DNA from: Chitinophagaceae bacterium
GTDB lineage: Bacteria > Bacteroidota > Bacteroidia > Chitinophagales > Chitinophagaceae
Length of the DNA stretch: 64,000 nt
Reading direction: 5' to 3'
NCBI GenBank assembly: GCA_019695015.1
Contig: JAIBAV010000113.1
Coordinates: forward strand, 1-64,000
The notes under the pieces are model-generated. The model did no database searches. It worked only from the letters and a program-made list of their open reading frames with translations, and was not told the DNA's origin. The translations under genes were made by a program, and so were the position numbers. Of this stretch, positions 8,806 through 16,900 are shown piece after piece; position 1 is the stretch's first letter, and every line of letters starts with the position of its first letter.

Positions 8806-9405
8806 ATGATAAAAACAGGAAACCCAATTATTAGTATTTATACAGAAATGACACCCAACCCGGAAACAATGAAATTTGTTGCCAACAAGTTATTGTACCC
8901 TGGTAAGAGTATAGACTTTCAAGATGAAAGTAGTGCAAGCCCATCTCCTTTAGCTAAAGAATTGTTTAGTTTTCCGTTTATTAAAAGCGTGTTTATTGCA
9001 AGTAATTTTATTACTCTAACAAAAACATCAGAAACAGAAGATTGGGATGATATTATTCCAACAATTAAACAATTTTTAAAAGATTATTTAGAGAATGGTG
9101 GTGTTGTTGTTAATGAAGAAGAAGCTGCAAAAGTAAAACAAGAGTCAAGCAATACTGTAAGTGCCGATGATAATGATATAGTAAAAAGAGTAAAAGAGTT
9201 GCTAGAAAATTATGTAAAACCTGCAGTTGAAATGGATGGTGGTGCAATTCAGTTTAAAAGCTATAACGATGGTGTAGTAAACTTAATGATGCAAGGAAGC
9301 TGTAGTGGTTGCCCTAGCAGTATGATTACTTTAAAAGCAGGTATTGAAGGAATGATGAAACGCATGATTCCTGAAGTAAAAGAAGTAGTTGCAGAAGCAG
9401 AATAA
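8806..9405 (+). CDS. NifU/Nfu-type iron-sulfur cluster scaffold protein
   Basis: A 199-residue protein with an N-terminal Nfu_N domain (about residues 9-95, containing TEMTPNPETMKFV) and a C-terminal NifU domain (about 125-195) with the cluster-binding CxxC in GSCSGCPSS. It should carry a [4Fe-4S] cluster and hand it to target enzymes. The two-domain architecture is the usual one in Bacteroidota and alpha-proteobacterial or mitochondrial NFU1. It is preceded by a good promoter and followed by a strong terminator, so it is probably monocistronic. Enzymes elsewhere in the window that may need clusters include the RlmD-type methyltransferase. Confidence 0.9.
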   Translation: MIKTGNPIISIYTEMTPNPETMKFVANKLLYPGKSIDFQDESSASPSPLAKELFSFPFIKSVFIASNFITLTKTSETEDWDDIIPTIKQFLKDYLENGGVVVNEEEAAKVKQESSNTVSADDNDIVKRVKELLENYVKPAVEMDGGAIQFKSYNDGVVNLMMQGSCSGCPSSMITLKAGIEGMMKRMIPEVKEVVAEAE

Positions 9406-9435
9406 TACTTTTTTAACACCTATCAATTTTCATAG

Positions 9436-9486
9436 AGCATCCATTTAATTGGTTTTTTAAACCAATTAAATGGATGCTAGTTTTTT
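9436..9486 (+). terminator. Rho-independent terminator after the NifU-like gene
   Basis: A perfect 20-base-pair stem (9436-9455 with 9459-9478) closed by a 3-base loop is followed by six T residues at 9481-9486. It separates the NifU-like gene from the riboswitch promoter. Confidence 0.85.
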
Positions 9487-9516
9487 AAAGAGGTACATTT
9501 CTTTTTTAAAAAAAAA

Positions 9517-9547
9517 TTTGGAAGTTTAATTTTTATACTTTCTTTTG
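9517..9547 (+). promoter_or_regulatory. Promoter of the SAM-riboswitch operon
   Basis: TTTG at 9517-9520 (-33) and TTCTTTTG at 9540-9547 (-7, one mismatch to TAnnTTTG) are separated by 19 bases, as expected for this phylum. Transcription would start near 9554, about 15 bases before the riboswitch. Confidence 0.55.
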
Positions 9548-9569
9548 CACTTAGTTCTTTAAAAATATT

Positions 9570-9679
9570 CTTATCCAGAAAGACAGAGGGAATTGACCCG
9601 ATGACGTCTTGACAACCTCTTTGCCTCAAGCAAAGAAAGGTGCCAAATTCAACTCAGCAGTAATGCCGAGAAAGATAAG
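9570..9679 (+). ncRNA. SAM-I (S-box) riboswitch aptamer
   Basis: The S-box core is recognisable. P1 pairs CTTATC (9570-9575) with GATAAG (9674-9679). After the GA-rich kink-turn region comes GGGAATTGACCCGATGA (P2 and its loop), then TTGACAACC, a P3 hairpin CTTTG/CAAAG, the conserved AAGGTGCCAAATTC block, a P4 hairpin, and AGAAAGATAAG closing P1. SAM binding stabilises P1. The 3' side of P1 and the bases just after it (9677-9685) are complementary to the left arm of the downstream terminator (9736-9744), so the element acts as a SAM-dependent transcription attenuator. It controls the trans-sulfuration and homoserine dehydrogenase genes downstream. Confidence 0.93.
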
Positions 9680-9728
9680 TTAGAAAATATAGCAATTAAT
9701 AACCGTTAAAAAACGGCAAATAATATTA

Positions 9729-9762
9729 AAGGCTCTTCTAACTTGTTGGAAGAGCTTTTTTA
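9729..9762 (+). terminator. Riboswitch expression-platform terminator
   Basis: The stem pairs 9732-9742 with 9745-9755; the innermost pair is probably open, giving a 4-base loop, and a U-tract follows at 9756-9761. The left arm (9736-9744) can instead pair with 9677-9685 of the riboswitch to form an antiterminator when SAM is absent. The terminator lies about 100 bases upstream of the first structural gene. Confidence 0.85.
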
Positions 9763-9862
9763 TTATAAAGATCTTCCACAAGTTGTATTCTATCTGTGTT
9801 TTGGATTAGATTTTTTTTGATGAACAGTAATAAAATGTTTAACAAATTAATTCAAAACAAAA

Positions 9863-11029
9863 ATGAAAGAAACAACAAAAATTTTGCACGGCATACCTGT
9901 TGATGAATTAACAGGTGCAATTGCTACCCCAATTTATCAAACATCTACCTATGTGCAAATAGCACCAGGTGTACACAAAGGGTACGACTATGCCAGAAGT
10001 AATAACCCTACAAGAAAAGTTTTAGAAGATTTAATTGCAAGTTTAGAAGAAGGAAGAAATGGTTTTGCTTTTGCTAGTGGCTTGGCTGCTATAGATGCAA
10101 TAGTAAAACTATTACAATTTGGCGATGAAATAATTGCTGTTGAGGATATTTACGGAGGAGCCTTTCGTTTATTTACACATATTTATCAAAAATTTGGTAT
10201 TCATGTAAATTATGTAGATTCAACAAATGCATTAAATATAGAAAATGCCATTACTCCTAAAACTAAATTAATTTGGATTGAAACTCCTACTAATCCAACT
10301 CTTAAAATTTCAGATATACAAGCTATTGCAAAAATTGCTAAAGCCAATAAAGTATTGCTTTGTGTTGATAATACATTTGCTTCTCCTGCAGTACAAAAAC
10401 CAATTGCATTTGGAGCAGATATTGTAATTCATTCTGCAACAAAATACTTAGCAGGGCATAGTGATTTAATTGCAGGATTGGTTGTAACCAATAGCGAAGA
10501 ATTGGGAGAAAAAATTAAATTCATTCAAAATGCTACCGGTGCTATTCTTGCTCCTTTTGATAGTTGGCTTGTTATTCGTGGTATTGAAACTTTACCTCTT
10601 AGAGTTAAGCAACATTCTGAAACAGCCTTAAAAATTGCTACATTTTTACAACAACAAGATATTGTAAATAATGTTTATTACCCAGGGTTACAAGAACATA
10701 AAAATTATGACATTGCTAAAAAGCAACAAAAATATTTTGGCGGTATAATAAGTTTTGATTTGAAAATAGAGGATAAAATTTTAGCAACACAATTAGTTAG
10801 CAATACAACATATTTTAAACTAGCAGAAAGTTTAGGTGGTGTAAAAAGTTTAATATGCTTGCCTTGCGAAATGACACACAAATCTATTCCACTAGAAAAA
10901 AGACACCAGTCTGGTGTAACAGATAGCTTAATTCGTTTGTCTGTAGGATTAGAAGATGCAGAAGATTTAATTAATGATTTGAAAACAGTATTCCAAACAA
11001 TAGCAAAAAAAATTTCCATCAAAGCTTAA
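9863..11029 (+). CDS. PLP-dependent trans-sulfuration enzyme (cystathionine gamma-synthase / O-acylhomoserine sulfhydrylase type)
   Basis: A 388-residue Cys/Met-metabolism PLP enzyme. The N-terminal substrate region contains GAIATPIYQTSTY (about residues 18-30) and YDYARSNNPTR; the PLP-contact segment is FASGLAAIDA; the Schiff-base lysine lies in HSATKYLAGH (about residue 199); and the C-terminal phosphate/carboxylate-binding arginine is in IRLSVGLED. It is the first gene after a SAM-I riboswitch, so it should make methionine precursors: cystathionine from O-acylhomoserine and cysteine, or homocysteine directly from sulfide. The family cannot be split reliably by eye. A paralogue of almost the same length lies at 36037-37206 without a riboswitch. 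The homoserine dehydrogenase gene starts 9 bases downstream. Confidence 0.85.
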   Translation: MKETTKILHGIPVDELTGAIATPIYQTSTYVQIAPGVHKGYDYARSNNPTRKVLEDLIASLEEGRNGFAFASGLAAIDAIVKLLQFGDEIIAVEDIYGGAFRLFTHIYQKFGIHVNYVDSTNALNIENAITPKTKLIWIETPTNPTLKISDIQAIAKIAKANKVLLCVDNTFASPAVQKPIAFGADIVIHSATKYLAGHSDLIAGLVVTNSEELGEKIKFIQNATGAILAPFDSWLVIRGIETLPLRVKQHSETALKIATFLQQQDIVNNVYYPGLQEHKNYDIAKKQQKYFGGIISFDLKIEDKILATQLVSNTTYFKLAESLGGVKSLICLPCEMTHKSIPLEKRHQSGVTDSLIRLSVGLEDAEDLINDLKTVFQTIAKKISIKA

Positions 11030-11038
11030 TTTAAAAAA

Positions 11039-12294
11039 ATGAATAGAAAACAATTAACCATAGGGCTTTTTGGGTTTGGGTGTATTGGTAAAGGTTTGTA
11101 TGAAGTATTACAAAAAACACCTGCCTTAAAAGCAAGCATTAAAAGCATTTGTGTAAAAACTAAAAATAAACAAAGGTCTTTATCTAACCAATATTTCACG
11201 TTTGAAAAAAACGATATTTTACAGGATGATACAATTAATACAATAGTTGAATTAATTGATGATGCAGATGCTGCATTTGAAATTGTAAAAACAGCTTTGC
11301 AAAAAGGAAAGGCTGTTGTAACTGCAAATAAGAAAATGATAGCTGAGCATTTTGAAGAATTACTTCATCTTCAAAAGCAGTATAATGTACCATTGTTGTA
11401 TGAGGCTGCATGCTGTGCTAGCATTCCTATTATTAGAAATTTAGAAGAATATTACGATAACGATTTACTGGAATCTATAGAAGGAATTGTAAATGGTTCT
11501 ACTAATTATATTCTTACAAAAACAGTTGAAAAAAATATTTCATTTTCATTAGCATTAAAAGAAGCACAACAAAAAGGCTTTGCAGAAACCAATCCTTTAC
11601 TTGATGTTGGTGGGTTTGATGCCAAATACAAATTGCAAATTTTATTAGCTCATGCTTTTGGAGTAATTACTCAACCACAAAACATTTTTAATTTAGGCAT
11701 CAACAACCTTTACGATTTTGAATTAAATTATGCAAAAGAAAAAGGCTACAAAATTAAGTTGGTTGCTTATGCCTCAAAGAATGAGGAGGGTAAAATAATT
11801 TCGTTTGTACTACCAAAATTTGTAACAAGTAAAGATAAATTATTTTCGGTAGATGATGTTTTTAATGGTGTAAAAATCCAATCATACTTCTGCGATAATC
11901 AATTTTTTGTTGGTAAAGGTGCAGGTGCTTATCCAACATCATCAGCAGTATTATCAGACATTTCAGCATTAACTTATGATTACCGTTATGAGTATAAAAA
12001 ACTTAATACTCAACATTCACTAGCAAATGAGGAAGATATATTTTTAAAAATATTTTTTTGCGTTTTTCCTTACCAGTTGATTTTGAGTTTAAACCATTTT
12101 TTAAAAATATTGAAGAATACTATTTCAATGAAAACAATGGCTTTATAATAGGCACTTGCTCTCTAAAATGTATTAAAGAAATTGTTGCAATAAGAAATAT
12201 AGAAACTTCAATCATACTTTTTGATATTATTAAAAGAGATTTCAATTACCAAACAATTAACAATCAAAAAACAGAATATGAACTTAGTTACTAA
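11039..12294 (+). CDS. Homoserine dehydrogenase, reading frame interrupted by a -1 shift at a T7 run
   Basis: This enzyme reduces aspartate semialdehyde to homoserine, the precursor of methionine and threonine. The main frame encodes the NAD(P) motif LFGFGCIGKGLYEV, the TANKKM motif, VNGSTNYIL and the active-site GAGAYPTSSAVLSDI. After TTTAAAAATATTTTTTTG at about 12042-12059 that frame runs into unrelated sequence and stops at 12148, whereas the -1 frame from 12058 reads LRFSLPVDFEFKPFF and continues to 12294 as a normal C-terminal domain. Reading one T twice, or one extra U in the mRNA, restores FLKIFFLRFSLPVDF. Causes could be programmed slippage, a true inactivating mutation or a homopolymer sequencing error. 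It belongs to the SAM-riboswitch operon, and its C-terminus overlaps the thioesterase start by 17 bases. Confidence 0.8.
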
Positions 12295-12682
12295 AAAAAT
12301 TGTAATGGCAAAAGATATTGGCATTCACGGAAATTTATTTGGTGGAATTTTAATGGCTTGGATAGATGAAGCAGCAGCAGCTTATGCTACAGAATATTGC
12401 CACACACCGAATATGGTTACTGTACATGTAGATGCTTTTACTTTTAAAAAACCTTTAAAGGCAGGGCAGCATATTAGAATTTATGCTTGTGTTAAAGAGC
12501 TTGGAAGAACTTCTATCACACTAAAACTAGAAGCATACAAATACAACTTGTACAGCAGAGAAGAAACACTTGTTTGCAATACTAATGCAACTTTTGTAAG
12601 AATTGATGACGATGGAACACCAACAGCAATTGGTGAAACAATAAGAAGAAACCATTATGAAAAATTACCAATAACAACGTAA
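12278..12682 (+). CDS. Hotdog-fold acyl-CoA thioesterase (YciA-like)
   Basis: A 134-residue protein counted from the ATG at 12278. An upstream in-frame start exists at 12221, but it would overlap the preceding domain much further. It has the hotdog thioesterase hallmarks: N-x-FGG (GNLFGGILMAWIDEAAAAYA, about residues 17-36) with the catalytic Asp in WIDE, then DAFTFKKPLKAG and a beta-sheet with ATFVRID. It should hydrolyse acyl-CoA esters in the cytoplasm. Its start codon lies inside the last codons of the homoserine dehydrogenase frame, so translational coupling and co-transcription with the methionine genes are likely, although a biochemical link is not obvious. Confidence 0.82.
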   Translation: MNLVTKKIVMAKDIGIHGNLFGGILMAWIDEAAAAYATEYCHTPNMVTVHVDAFTFKKPLKAGQHIRIYACVKELGRTSITLKLEAYKYNLYSREETLVCNTNATFVRIDDDGTPTAIGETIRRNHYEKLPITT

Positions 12683-12732
12683 CAGTTTTATTAATTAAGT
12701 TGCTTTGCACCTTTAATTTCGTTTAACTTTTG

Positions 12733-12805
12733 TGACCCCTCAGGGACTCGAACCCTGGGCCTACTGATTAAGAGTCAGTAGCTCTACCAACTGAGCTAAG
12801 GAGTC
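12733..12805 (-). tRNA. tRNA-Lys (anticodon CTT)
   Basis: Read on the minus strand, the 73-base cloverleaf starts GACTCCTTAGCTCAGTTGG. The acceptor stem GACTCCT pairs with AGGGGTC, the D-loop AGCTCAGTTGGTAGAGC is canonical, the anticodon arm ACTGA-CTCTTAA-TCAGT gives anticodon CTT (Lys, codon AAG), and the T-loop is GGTTCGAGTCC. The discriminator base is A and the CCA end is not encoded. It lies convergently between the thioesterase and RlpA genes. Confidence 0.95.
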
Positions 12806-12915
12806 TGAAAATTTTTCTAAATAAAGTTAAGGTGCAATTTTGTTTTCAACAATAATTTTGTATTTGTTGAAAATTTAATCTACTAAAATTTAGTATGCTT
12901 TTTTAGTTTTAACTT

Positions 12916-13278
12916 ATGATAAAACAAATTTTATCTTATAGTTTATTGGTAATTATATTAACCTCTTGTAGTAATTATATTACTAAAACTGGTAAGGCTT
13001 CTTTTTATTCAGATAAATATAAAGGCAAAAAAACTGCAAATGGAGAAACGTATAAACCCAATGAATTTACTGCAGCACACAAAAAATTACCTTTTGGTAC
13101 TAAAGTAAAAGTTACTAATTTAAATAACAATAAAACGGTAACTGTACGTATAAACGATAGAGGCCCATTTGTAGCTGGCAGAATTATTGACCTTAGCAGA
13201 GTGGCTGCTAGTGAAATTGGAATGATAAATAATGGTGTTGTAAAAGTTAAAATTAAATACAAAAGAAACAAAGATTAA
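12916..13278 (+). CDS. RlpA-like lipoprotein (double-psi beta-barrel)
   Basis: A 120-residue exported lipoprotein. The signal peptide ends in the lipobox ILTSC, with the lipidated Cys at residue 18. The mature part is a single double-psi beta-barrel of the RlpA type: [59 protein letters not shown]. The aspartate of NDRGP is the residue conserved in RlpA/expansin-type barrels. In other bacteria such proteins cleave or bind denuded peptidoglycan. There is no SPOR domain, so this is a short form. It is the first of several envelope genes on this strand. Confidence 0.88.
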   Translation: MIKQILSYSLLVIILTSCSNYITKTGKASFYSDKYKGKKTANGETYKPNEFTAAHKKLPFGTKVKVTNLNNNKTVTVRINDRGPFVAGRIIDLSRVAASEIGMINNGVVKVKIKYKRNKD

Positions 13279-13298
13279 TAGCACAATATATTTGCAGC

Positions 13299-14024
13299 AT
13301 GAATAAACCCTATTTACACACTATTTTATCGCCTGAGCTATTAAATATTTACGATATAAATGATAGCATTGTTGTAATAATAGATGTATTTAGAGCAACC
13401 TCTACTATTGCAACTGCATTGTATAATGGTGCAGAAAAAATTATTCCTGTAGATTCTGTTGAAAAATGTATAGCCATTGGTAATGCAACACCAAACAGTA
13501 TAACTGCTGGCGAACGAGATGGCAAAGTAATTGAAGGATTACAGTATGGCAATAGCCCTGCAGAATATCCTAGAAAATTTATTGAAGGTAAAACGCTTGT
13601 GTTAACTACAACTAATGGCACCAAACTACTACACATGGCATTAAATAAAGGTGCAAGCGAAATTATTACTGGCTCTTTTCCAAACTTGAATGCTGTTTGT
13701 AATTTTTTAAGAACACAGAAAAAAAATATTTTTTTAGGCTGTAGTGCATGGAAGAATAGATTTAATTTAGAAGATACTTTATTTGCTGGTGCTGTAATTG
13801 AAAAAGTAAAATCTTCTTTCCATATTCATTGCGATAGTAGTTTAATGGCAGAACAAATGTATTTACATCATAAGCATGATATGTTTGCTTTTGCACGTTT
13901 AACCACACACTGGCATAGGCTAAGCAAATTTGGGTTAGATAAAGATTTAGAATATTGTGTTACTAATAATGTGGCAGATGTGTTACCAATTTATAAAAAT
14001 GGCTCGTTAATTGCACTAACTTAA
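13299..14024 (+). CDS. 2-phosphosulfolactate phosphatase (ComB family)
   Basis: A 241-residue protein matching the ComB family, which in coenzyme M synthesis removes phosphate from 2-phosphosulfolactate. Recognisable blocks are VVIIDVFRATSTI (about residues 25-37), ITAGERDGKVIEGLQYGNSP (about 67-86), LTTTNGTKLL and GCSAWKNRFNLEDTLFAGA. Many bacteria without coenzyme M carry this gene, where its substrate is unproven; sulfolactate metabolism is possible. A full TAnnTTTG box (TATATTTG, 13287-13294) ends 4 bases before the ATG, hinting at a leaderless transcript. It lies 20 bases after the RlpA gene. Confidence 0.82.
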   Translation: MNKPYLHTILSPELLNIYDINDSIVVIIDVFRATSTIATALYNGAEKIIPVDSVEKCIAIGNATPNSITAGERDGKVIEGLQYGNSPAEYPRKFIEGKTLVLTTTNGTKLLHMALNKGASEIITGSFPNLNAVCNFLRTQKKNIFLGCSAWKNRFNLEDTLFAGAVIEKVKSSFHIHCDSSLMAEQMYLHHKHDMFAFARLTTHWHRLSKFGLDKDLEYCVTNNVADVLPIYKNGSLIALT

Positions 14025-14097
14025 TTCATATACTATTTTAAGTTTTCATTTCATTTAATAGTAGGCTCTTTTTTATTCAAATAATTACTTTTAATGC

Positions 14098-14721
14098 ATG
14101 ACAAACTTTATTCCTATATTTCCTGTTAGTACCGTTGTTTATCCTAACGAAACCATTAACCTACATATATTTGAGCCAAAGTATATACAATTAATTAATG
14201 AATGTTTTGAAACAAATAAAGTATTTGGTATTCCTGTAATTATCAATAATACTATTGCCGAAATGGGCACAACGCTTAAAGTAAATTCAATTATAAAAAA
14301 ATACGATGATGGAAAATTAGATATAATAACAGAGGGAGTAGATGTTTTTTCAATTTTAGAAATAATTCATATTATACCCAACAAATTATATAGTGGAGCC
14401 ATTGTTACATATCCTGAAAATGAAAAAGGCTTACTCACCAATAAAATGAAACAAATTTACAAACAGGTTTTGGCATTGCATAAGTTTTTACAAGTTACAA
14501 AAAAATTTAAGAGAGAGGTAGAGGAAATGATAAGTTATGATATTGCACATCATATTTGTTTATCGGTTGAAGAAGAGTATAATTTATTACAATTGTTGAA
14601 AGAAAACCAAAGGCTAGAGTTTTTAAAAAGGCATTTATTAAAAATGCTACAAACCATGCAACAAACAGAAAAATTGAAAGAAAAAATAAAACTGAATGGC
14701 CATTTTAGAGAGTTGAGATAA
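14098..14721 (+). CDS. LON substrate-binding (PUA-like) domain protein
   Basis: A 207-residue cytoplasmic protein consisting of only the N-terminal domain of Lon protease. It starts FIPIFPVSTVVYPNETINLHIFEPKY, the typical beta-rich LON start, and continues with ITEGVDVFSILEI. The C-terminal 80 residues form a helical bundle. The AAA+ and protease domains of Lon are absent. Such stand-alone LON proteins are widespread in Bacteroidota but have no agreed function; roles as adaptor or substrate binder are proposed by analogy only. TACTTTTA at 14086-14093 may be its -7 box, 4 bases before the start. It precedes the PBP4 gene by 16 bases. Confidence 0.82.
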   Translation: MTNFIPIFPVSTVVYPNETINLHIFEPKYIQLINECFETNKVFGIPVIINNTIAEMGTTLKVNSIIKKYDDGKLDIITEGVDVFSILEIIHIIPNKLYSGAIVTYPENEKGLLTNKMKQIYKQVLALHKFLQVTKKFKREVEEMISYDIAHHICLSVEEEYNLLQLLKENQRLEFLKRHLLKMLQTMQQTEKLKEKIKLNGHFRELR

Positions 14722-14737
14722 CAAATAAAATTTAAGT

Positions 14738-16057
14738 ATGAAAAACAGTACACTATTTTTTTGCAGAAATAAGAGGTTACAAATTGTAGTATGTATTATT
14801 GGTTTATTGCTAATTGTTAATAGAGGTAATACACAGGCTGCTGTAGAGAAATTTATTAATAATTCAATATTTGCATCGGCACATATTGGATTGGCTGTTT
14901 ATGAACCAGCAACAGATAAATATATTTATAGTTACCAATCTCAAAAAAATTTTATACCTGCAAGCAACCTAAAAATTTTTACTTGTTATGCTGCAATAAA
15001 AAATTTAGAAGATAGTTTAACAGGCTTATTTTATACACAAGAAGATAGCAACTTTGTTGTACAGTTTTCCGGAGACCCAACTTTACTTCATGCAGATTTT
15101 AAGCAACATCCTGTAATTGACTTCTTTACTAAAAACAAATTCATTACTGTTATAAAAGCAAATTGGGATAACAAATATTATGGTAATGGCTGGGCTTGGG
15201 ATGATTTTGAAGCTGATTACATGCCTGAACTTTCTACTATTCCCATATATGGCAATACAGTACAATTTTTGAAAGATGAAAATAGAGTAATAGTTATTCC
15301 ACGTTGGTTTAAAGACTCTTTAACTTTTTATGGTAATACGCAAAATGGTAAATATAATATTGAAAGAAACATTCATTCTAATCAGTTTAAGTTAGTGAAT
15401 AGTGATCAAAAATTTTTTCAAAAAAATATTCCATTTATTACATCAGATGTATTGGCTATAGAGTTATTACAAGATACAATTTTTAAACCAATTGATTATA
15501 CAGATGCCGATGTAATTGGGAATGTTGAATGGCATAAATTAAAATCTCAACCAACCGATACTGTTTTAAAATACATGATGCAAAGAAGCGATAACTTTTA
15601 TGCAGAACAACTTTTATTGATGATAGGGAATGAAAAATTTAAGGAAACAAAACCTAATAAAATTATTAATTCTTTATTACAAAATACTTTTAATGGCTTA
15701 CCTCAAAAAATTAGATGGGAAGATGGAAGTGGTTTGAGTAGGTATAATTTAGTAACTCCAGAAGATATAGTTTGGGTACTTACAAAAATGAAAAATGATA
15801 TTGGAGCAGAAAGAGTAAATACTATTTTTCCTACTGGCAACCAAGGTACTTTAAAAGGAATGTTTAAAAATTATACAGAAAATATTTTTGCCAAAACAGG
15901 CTCATTAAGCAATAATTTTTCTTTAAGCGGATATATAAAAACTAAATCTAATAAGGATCTTGTATTTTCAATATTAATCAATAATCATCAAGCATCTACT
16001 AATGAAATAAAAAATGCAGTAGAGCAGTTTTTGATTAATTTGATAGAGAAAGAGTAA
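14738..16057 (+). CDS. dacB: D-alanyl-D-alanine carboxypeptidase/endopeptidase (PBP4/DacB type)
   Basis: A 439-residue peptidase S13-family penicillin-binding protein that trims or cleaves peptidoglycan crosslinks in the periplasm. After an N-terminal signal or anchor (VVCIIGLLLIVNRGNTQA) the active-site motifs are in order: SxxK in PASNLKIF (about residue 73), SxN in QRSDNFYAEQL and KTG in FAKTGSLSNN. The insertion domain between SxxK and SxN is shorter than in E. coli PBP4 but the family is clear. It ends at a strong bidirectional terminator and is probably co-transcribed with the LON-domain gene upstream. Confidence 0.9.
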   Translation: MKNSTLFFCRNKRLQIVVCIIGLLLIVNRGNTQAAVEKFINNSIFASAHIGLAVYEPATDKYIYSYQSQKNFIPASNLKIFTCYAAIKNLEDSLTGLFYTQEDSNFVVQFSGDPTLLHADFKQHPVIDFFTKNKFITVIKANWDNKYYGNGWAWDDFEADYMPELSTIPIYGNTVQFLKDENRVIVIPRWFKDSLTFYGNTQNGKYNIERNIHSNQFKLVNSDQKFFQKNIPFITSDVLAIELLQDTIFKPIDYTDADVIGNVEWHKLKSQPTDTVLKYMMQRSDNFYAEQLLLMIGNEKFKETKPNKIINSLLQNTFNGLPQKIRWEDGSGLSRYNLVTPEDIVWVLTKMKNDIGAERVNTIFPTGNQGTLKGMFKNYTENIFAKTGSLSNNFSLSGYIKTKSNKDLVFSILINNHQASTNEIKNAVEQFLINLIEKE

Positions 16058-16067
16058 AACCAAAATA

Positions 16068-16097
16068 AAAAAGGCACTTTATTTAAAGTGCCTTTTT
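16068..16097. terminator. Bidirectional Rho-independent terminator
   Basis: A 13-base-pair A/T-flanked stem (16068-16080 with 16085-16097) around GGCAC/GTGCC has a 4-base loop, with A-runs on the left and T-runs on the right. It can stop both dacB (plus) and the DUF4290 gene (minus), which converge here. Confidence 0.85.
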
Positions 16098-16108
16098 GAA
16101 AAAATGTA

Positions 16109-16855
16109 TTAATACCTTTTCTTAAAATTTCGGTTGTTGTTGTTACGGTTGTTATTATTATTTCTTCCGTTATTATTATTTCCGTTTCGGTTGTTGTTGT
16201 TACGGTTGTTATTATTATTTCTTCCGTTATTATTATTTCCGTTTCGGTTGCTAAAACTTTGTCTTCGTTGCTGGTTGCTTCCTCCACGTCCATAATCATC
16301 TCTTTCAAAGTTTTGATTTCTATGTTTTATAAATGGTGTATTACTAAATTCTAGTTGACCACCAGTAATTTCATCTAACTCTGCTCTAATGGTATCATCA
16401 TGTACTAACTCTTTATGCCAATTACTATAAGATAGTTTCATATAATAGGCAATAGCATTAGCAAAACCAGATTTTTTTTCTGGATCTTCTTCAGCTAAGG
16501 CTTTGTCAATAACAGTTTCTAAATTTTTACCTAAATGAGCATATCTTGGATATCGTTTTGGGTAAGGTAATCTTTCTCCTTTTTCTTTATAAGTTTCTTT
16601 TTGTGGAATTGGGTAAGGGCTATCAACTTTAATTTGAAAATTGCTGATTACAAATAAATGATCCCATAGCATGTGTTTAAAATCTTCTACATTTCTTAAA
16701 TGAGGGTTTAAAAAGCCCATTAATTCTATAACAGCTTTAGCCTGATTGTTTCTTTTCTCCTCATCTTCTATTGACAAAAGATACTCCACCATTTTTTGAA
16801 TATGCCTACCATATTCTCTCATCTCTAAATGGTTTCTTTGTGTATTATACTCCAT
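16109..16855 (-). CDS. DUF4290 domain protein with Asn/Arg-rich repeat tail
   Basis: A 248-residue protein. The first about 190 residues match DUF4290, a helical domain known mainly from Bacteroidota (MEYNTQRNHLEMREYGRHIQ at the start; FKHMLWDHLFVISNFQIKVDSPYP; KLSYSNWHKELVHDD). The tail from about residue 190 is made only of Asn, Gly and Arg (plus a few Gln and Ser), with a 19-residue unit repeated twice, and ends FKKRY. Such a tail is probably disordered and basic and could bind nucleic acid. It follows dnaX by 45 bases on the same strand. The function is unknown. Confidence 0.85.
   Translation of the reverse strand: MEYNTQRNHLEMREYGRHIQKMVEYLLSIEDEEKRNNQAKAVIELMGFLNPHLRNVEDFKHMLWDHLFVISNFQIKVDSPYPIPQKETYKEKGERLPYPKRYPRYAHLGKNLETVIDKALAEEDPEKKSGFANAIAYYMKLSYSNWHKELVHDDTIRAELDEITGGQLEFSNTPFIKHRNQNFERDDYGRGGSNQQRRQSFSNRNGNNNNGRNNNNNRNNNNRNGNNNNGRNNNNNRNNNNRNFKKRY
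16131..16250 (-). repeat. 57-bp in-frame tandem repeat in the DUF4290 gene
   Basis: Two identical or nearly identical 57-base copies (16131-16187 and 16188-16244) and the start of a third encode the Asn/Gly/Arg-rich tail. The period is a multiple of three, so copy-number change would keep the reading frame. Confidence 0.9.
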
Positions 16856-16900
16856 ATTGCAAATGTAGGGGTTGATATATAAATAAATTTAAATTACCTT

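Noticed and set aside
12058..12294. A separate short gene starting with TTG after the homoserine dehydrogenase frame
   Set aside because: The translated sequence continues the homoserine dehydrogenase C-terminal domain exactly where the first frame diverges, so it is the same gene after a frameshift, not an independent one.
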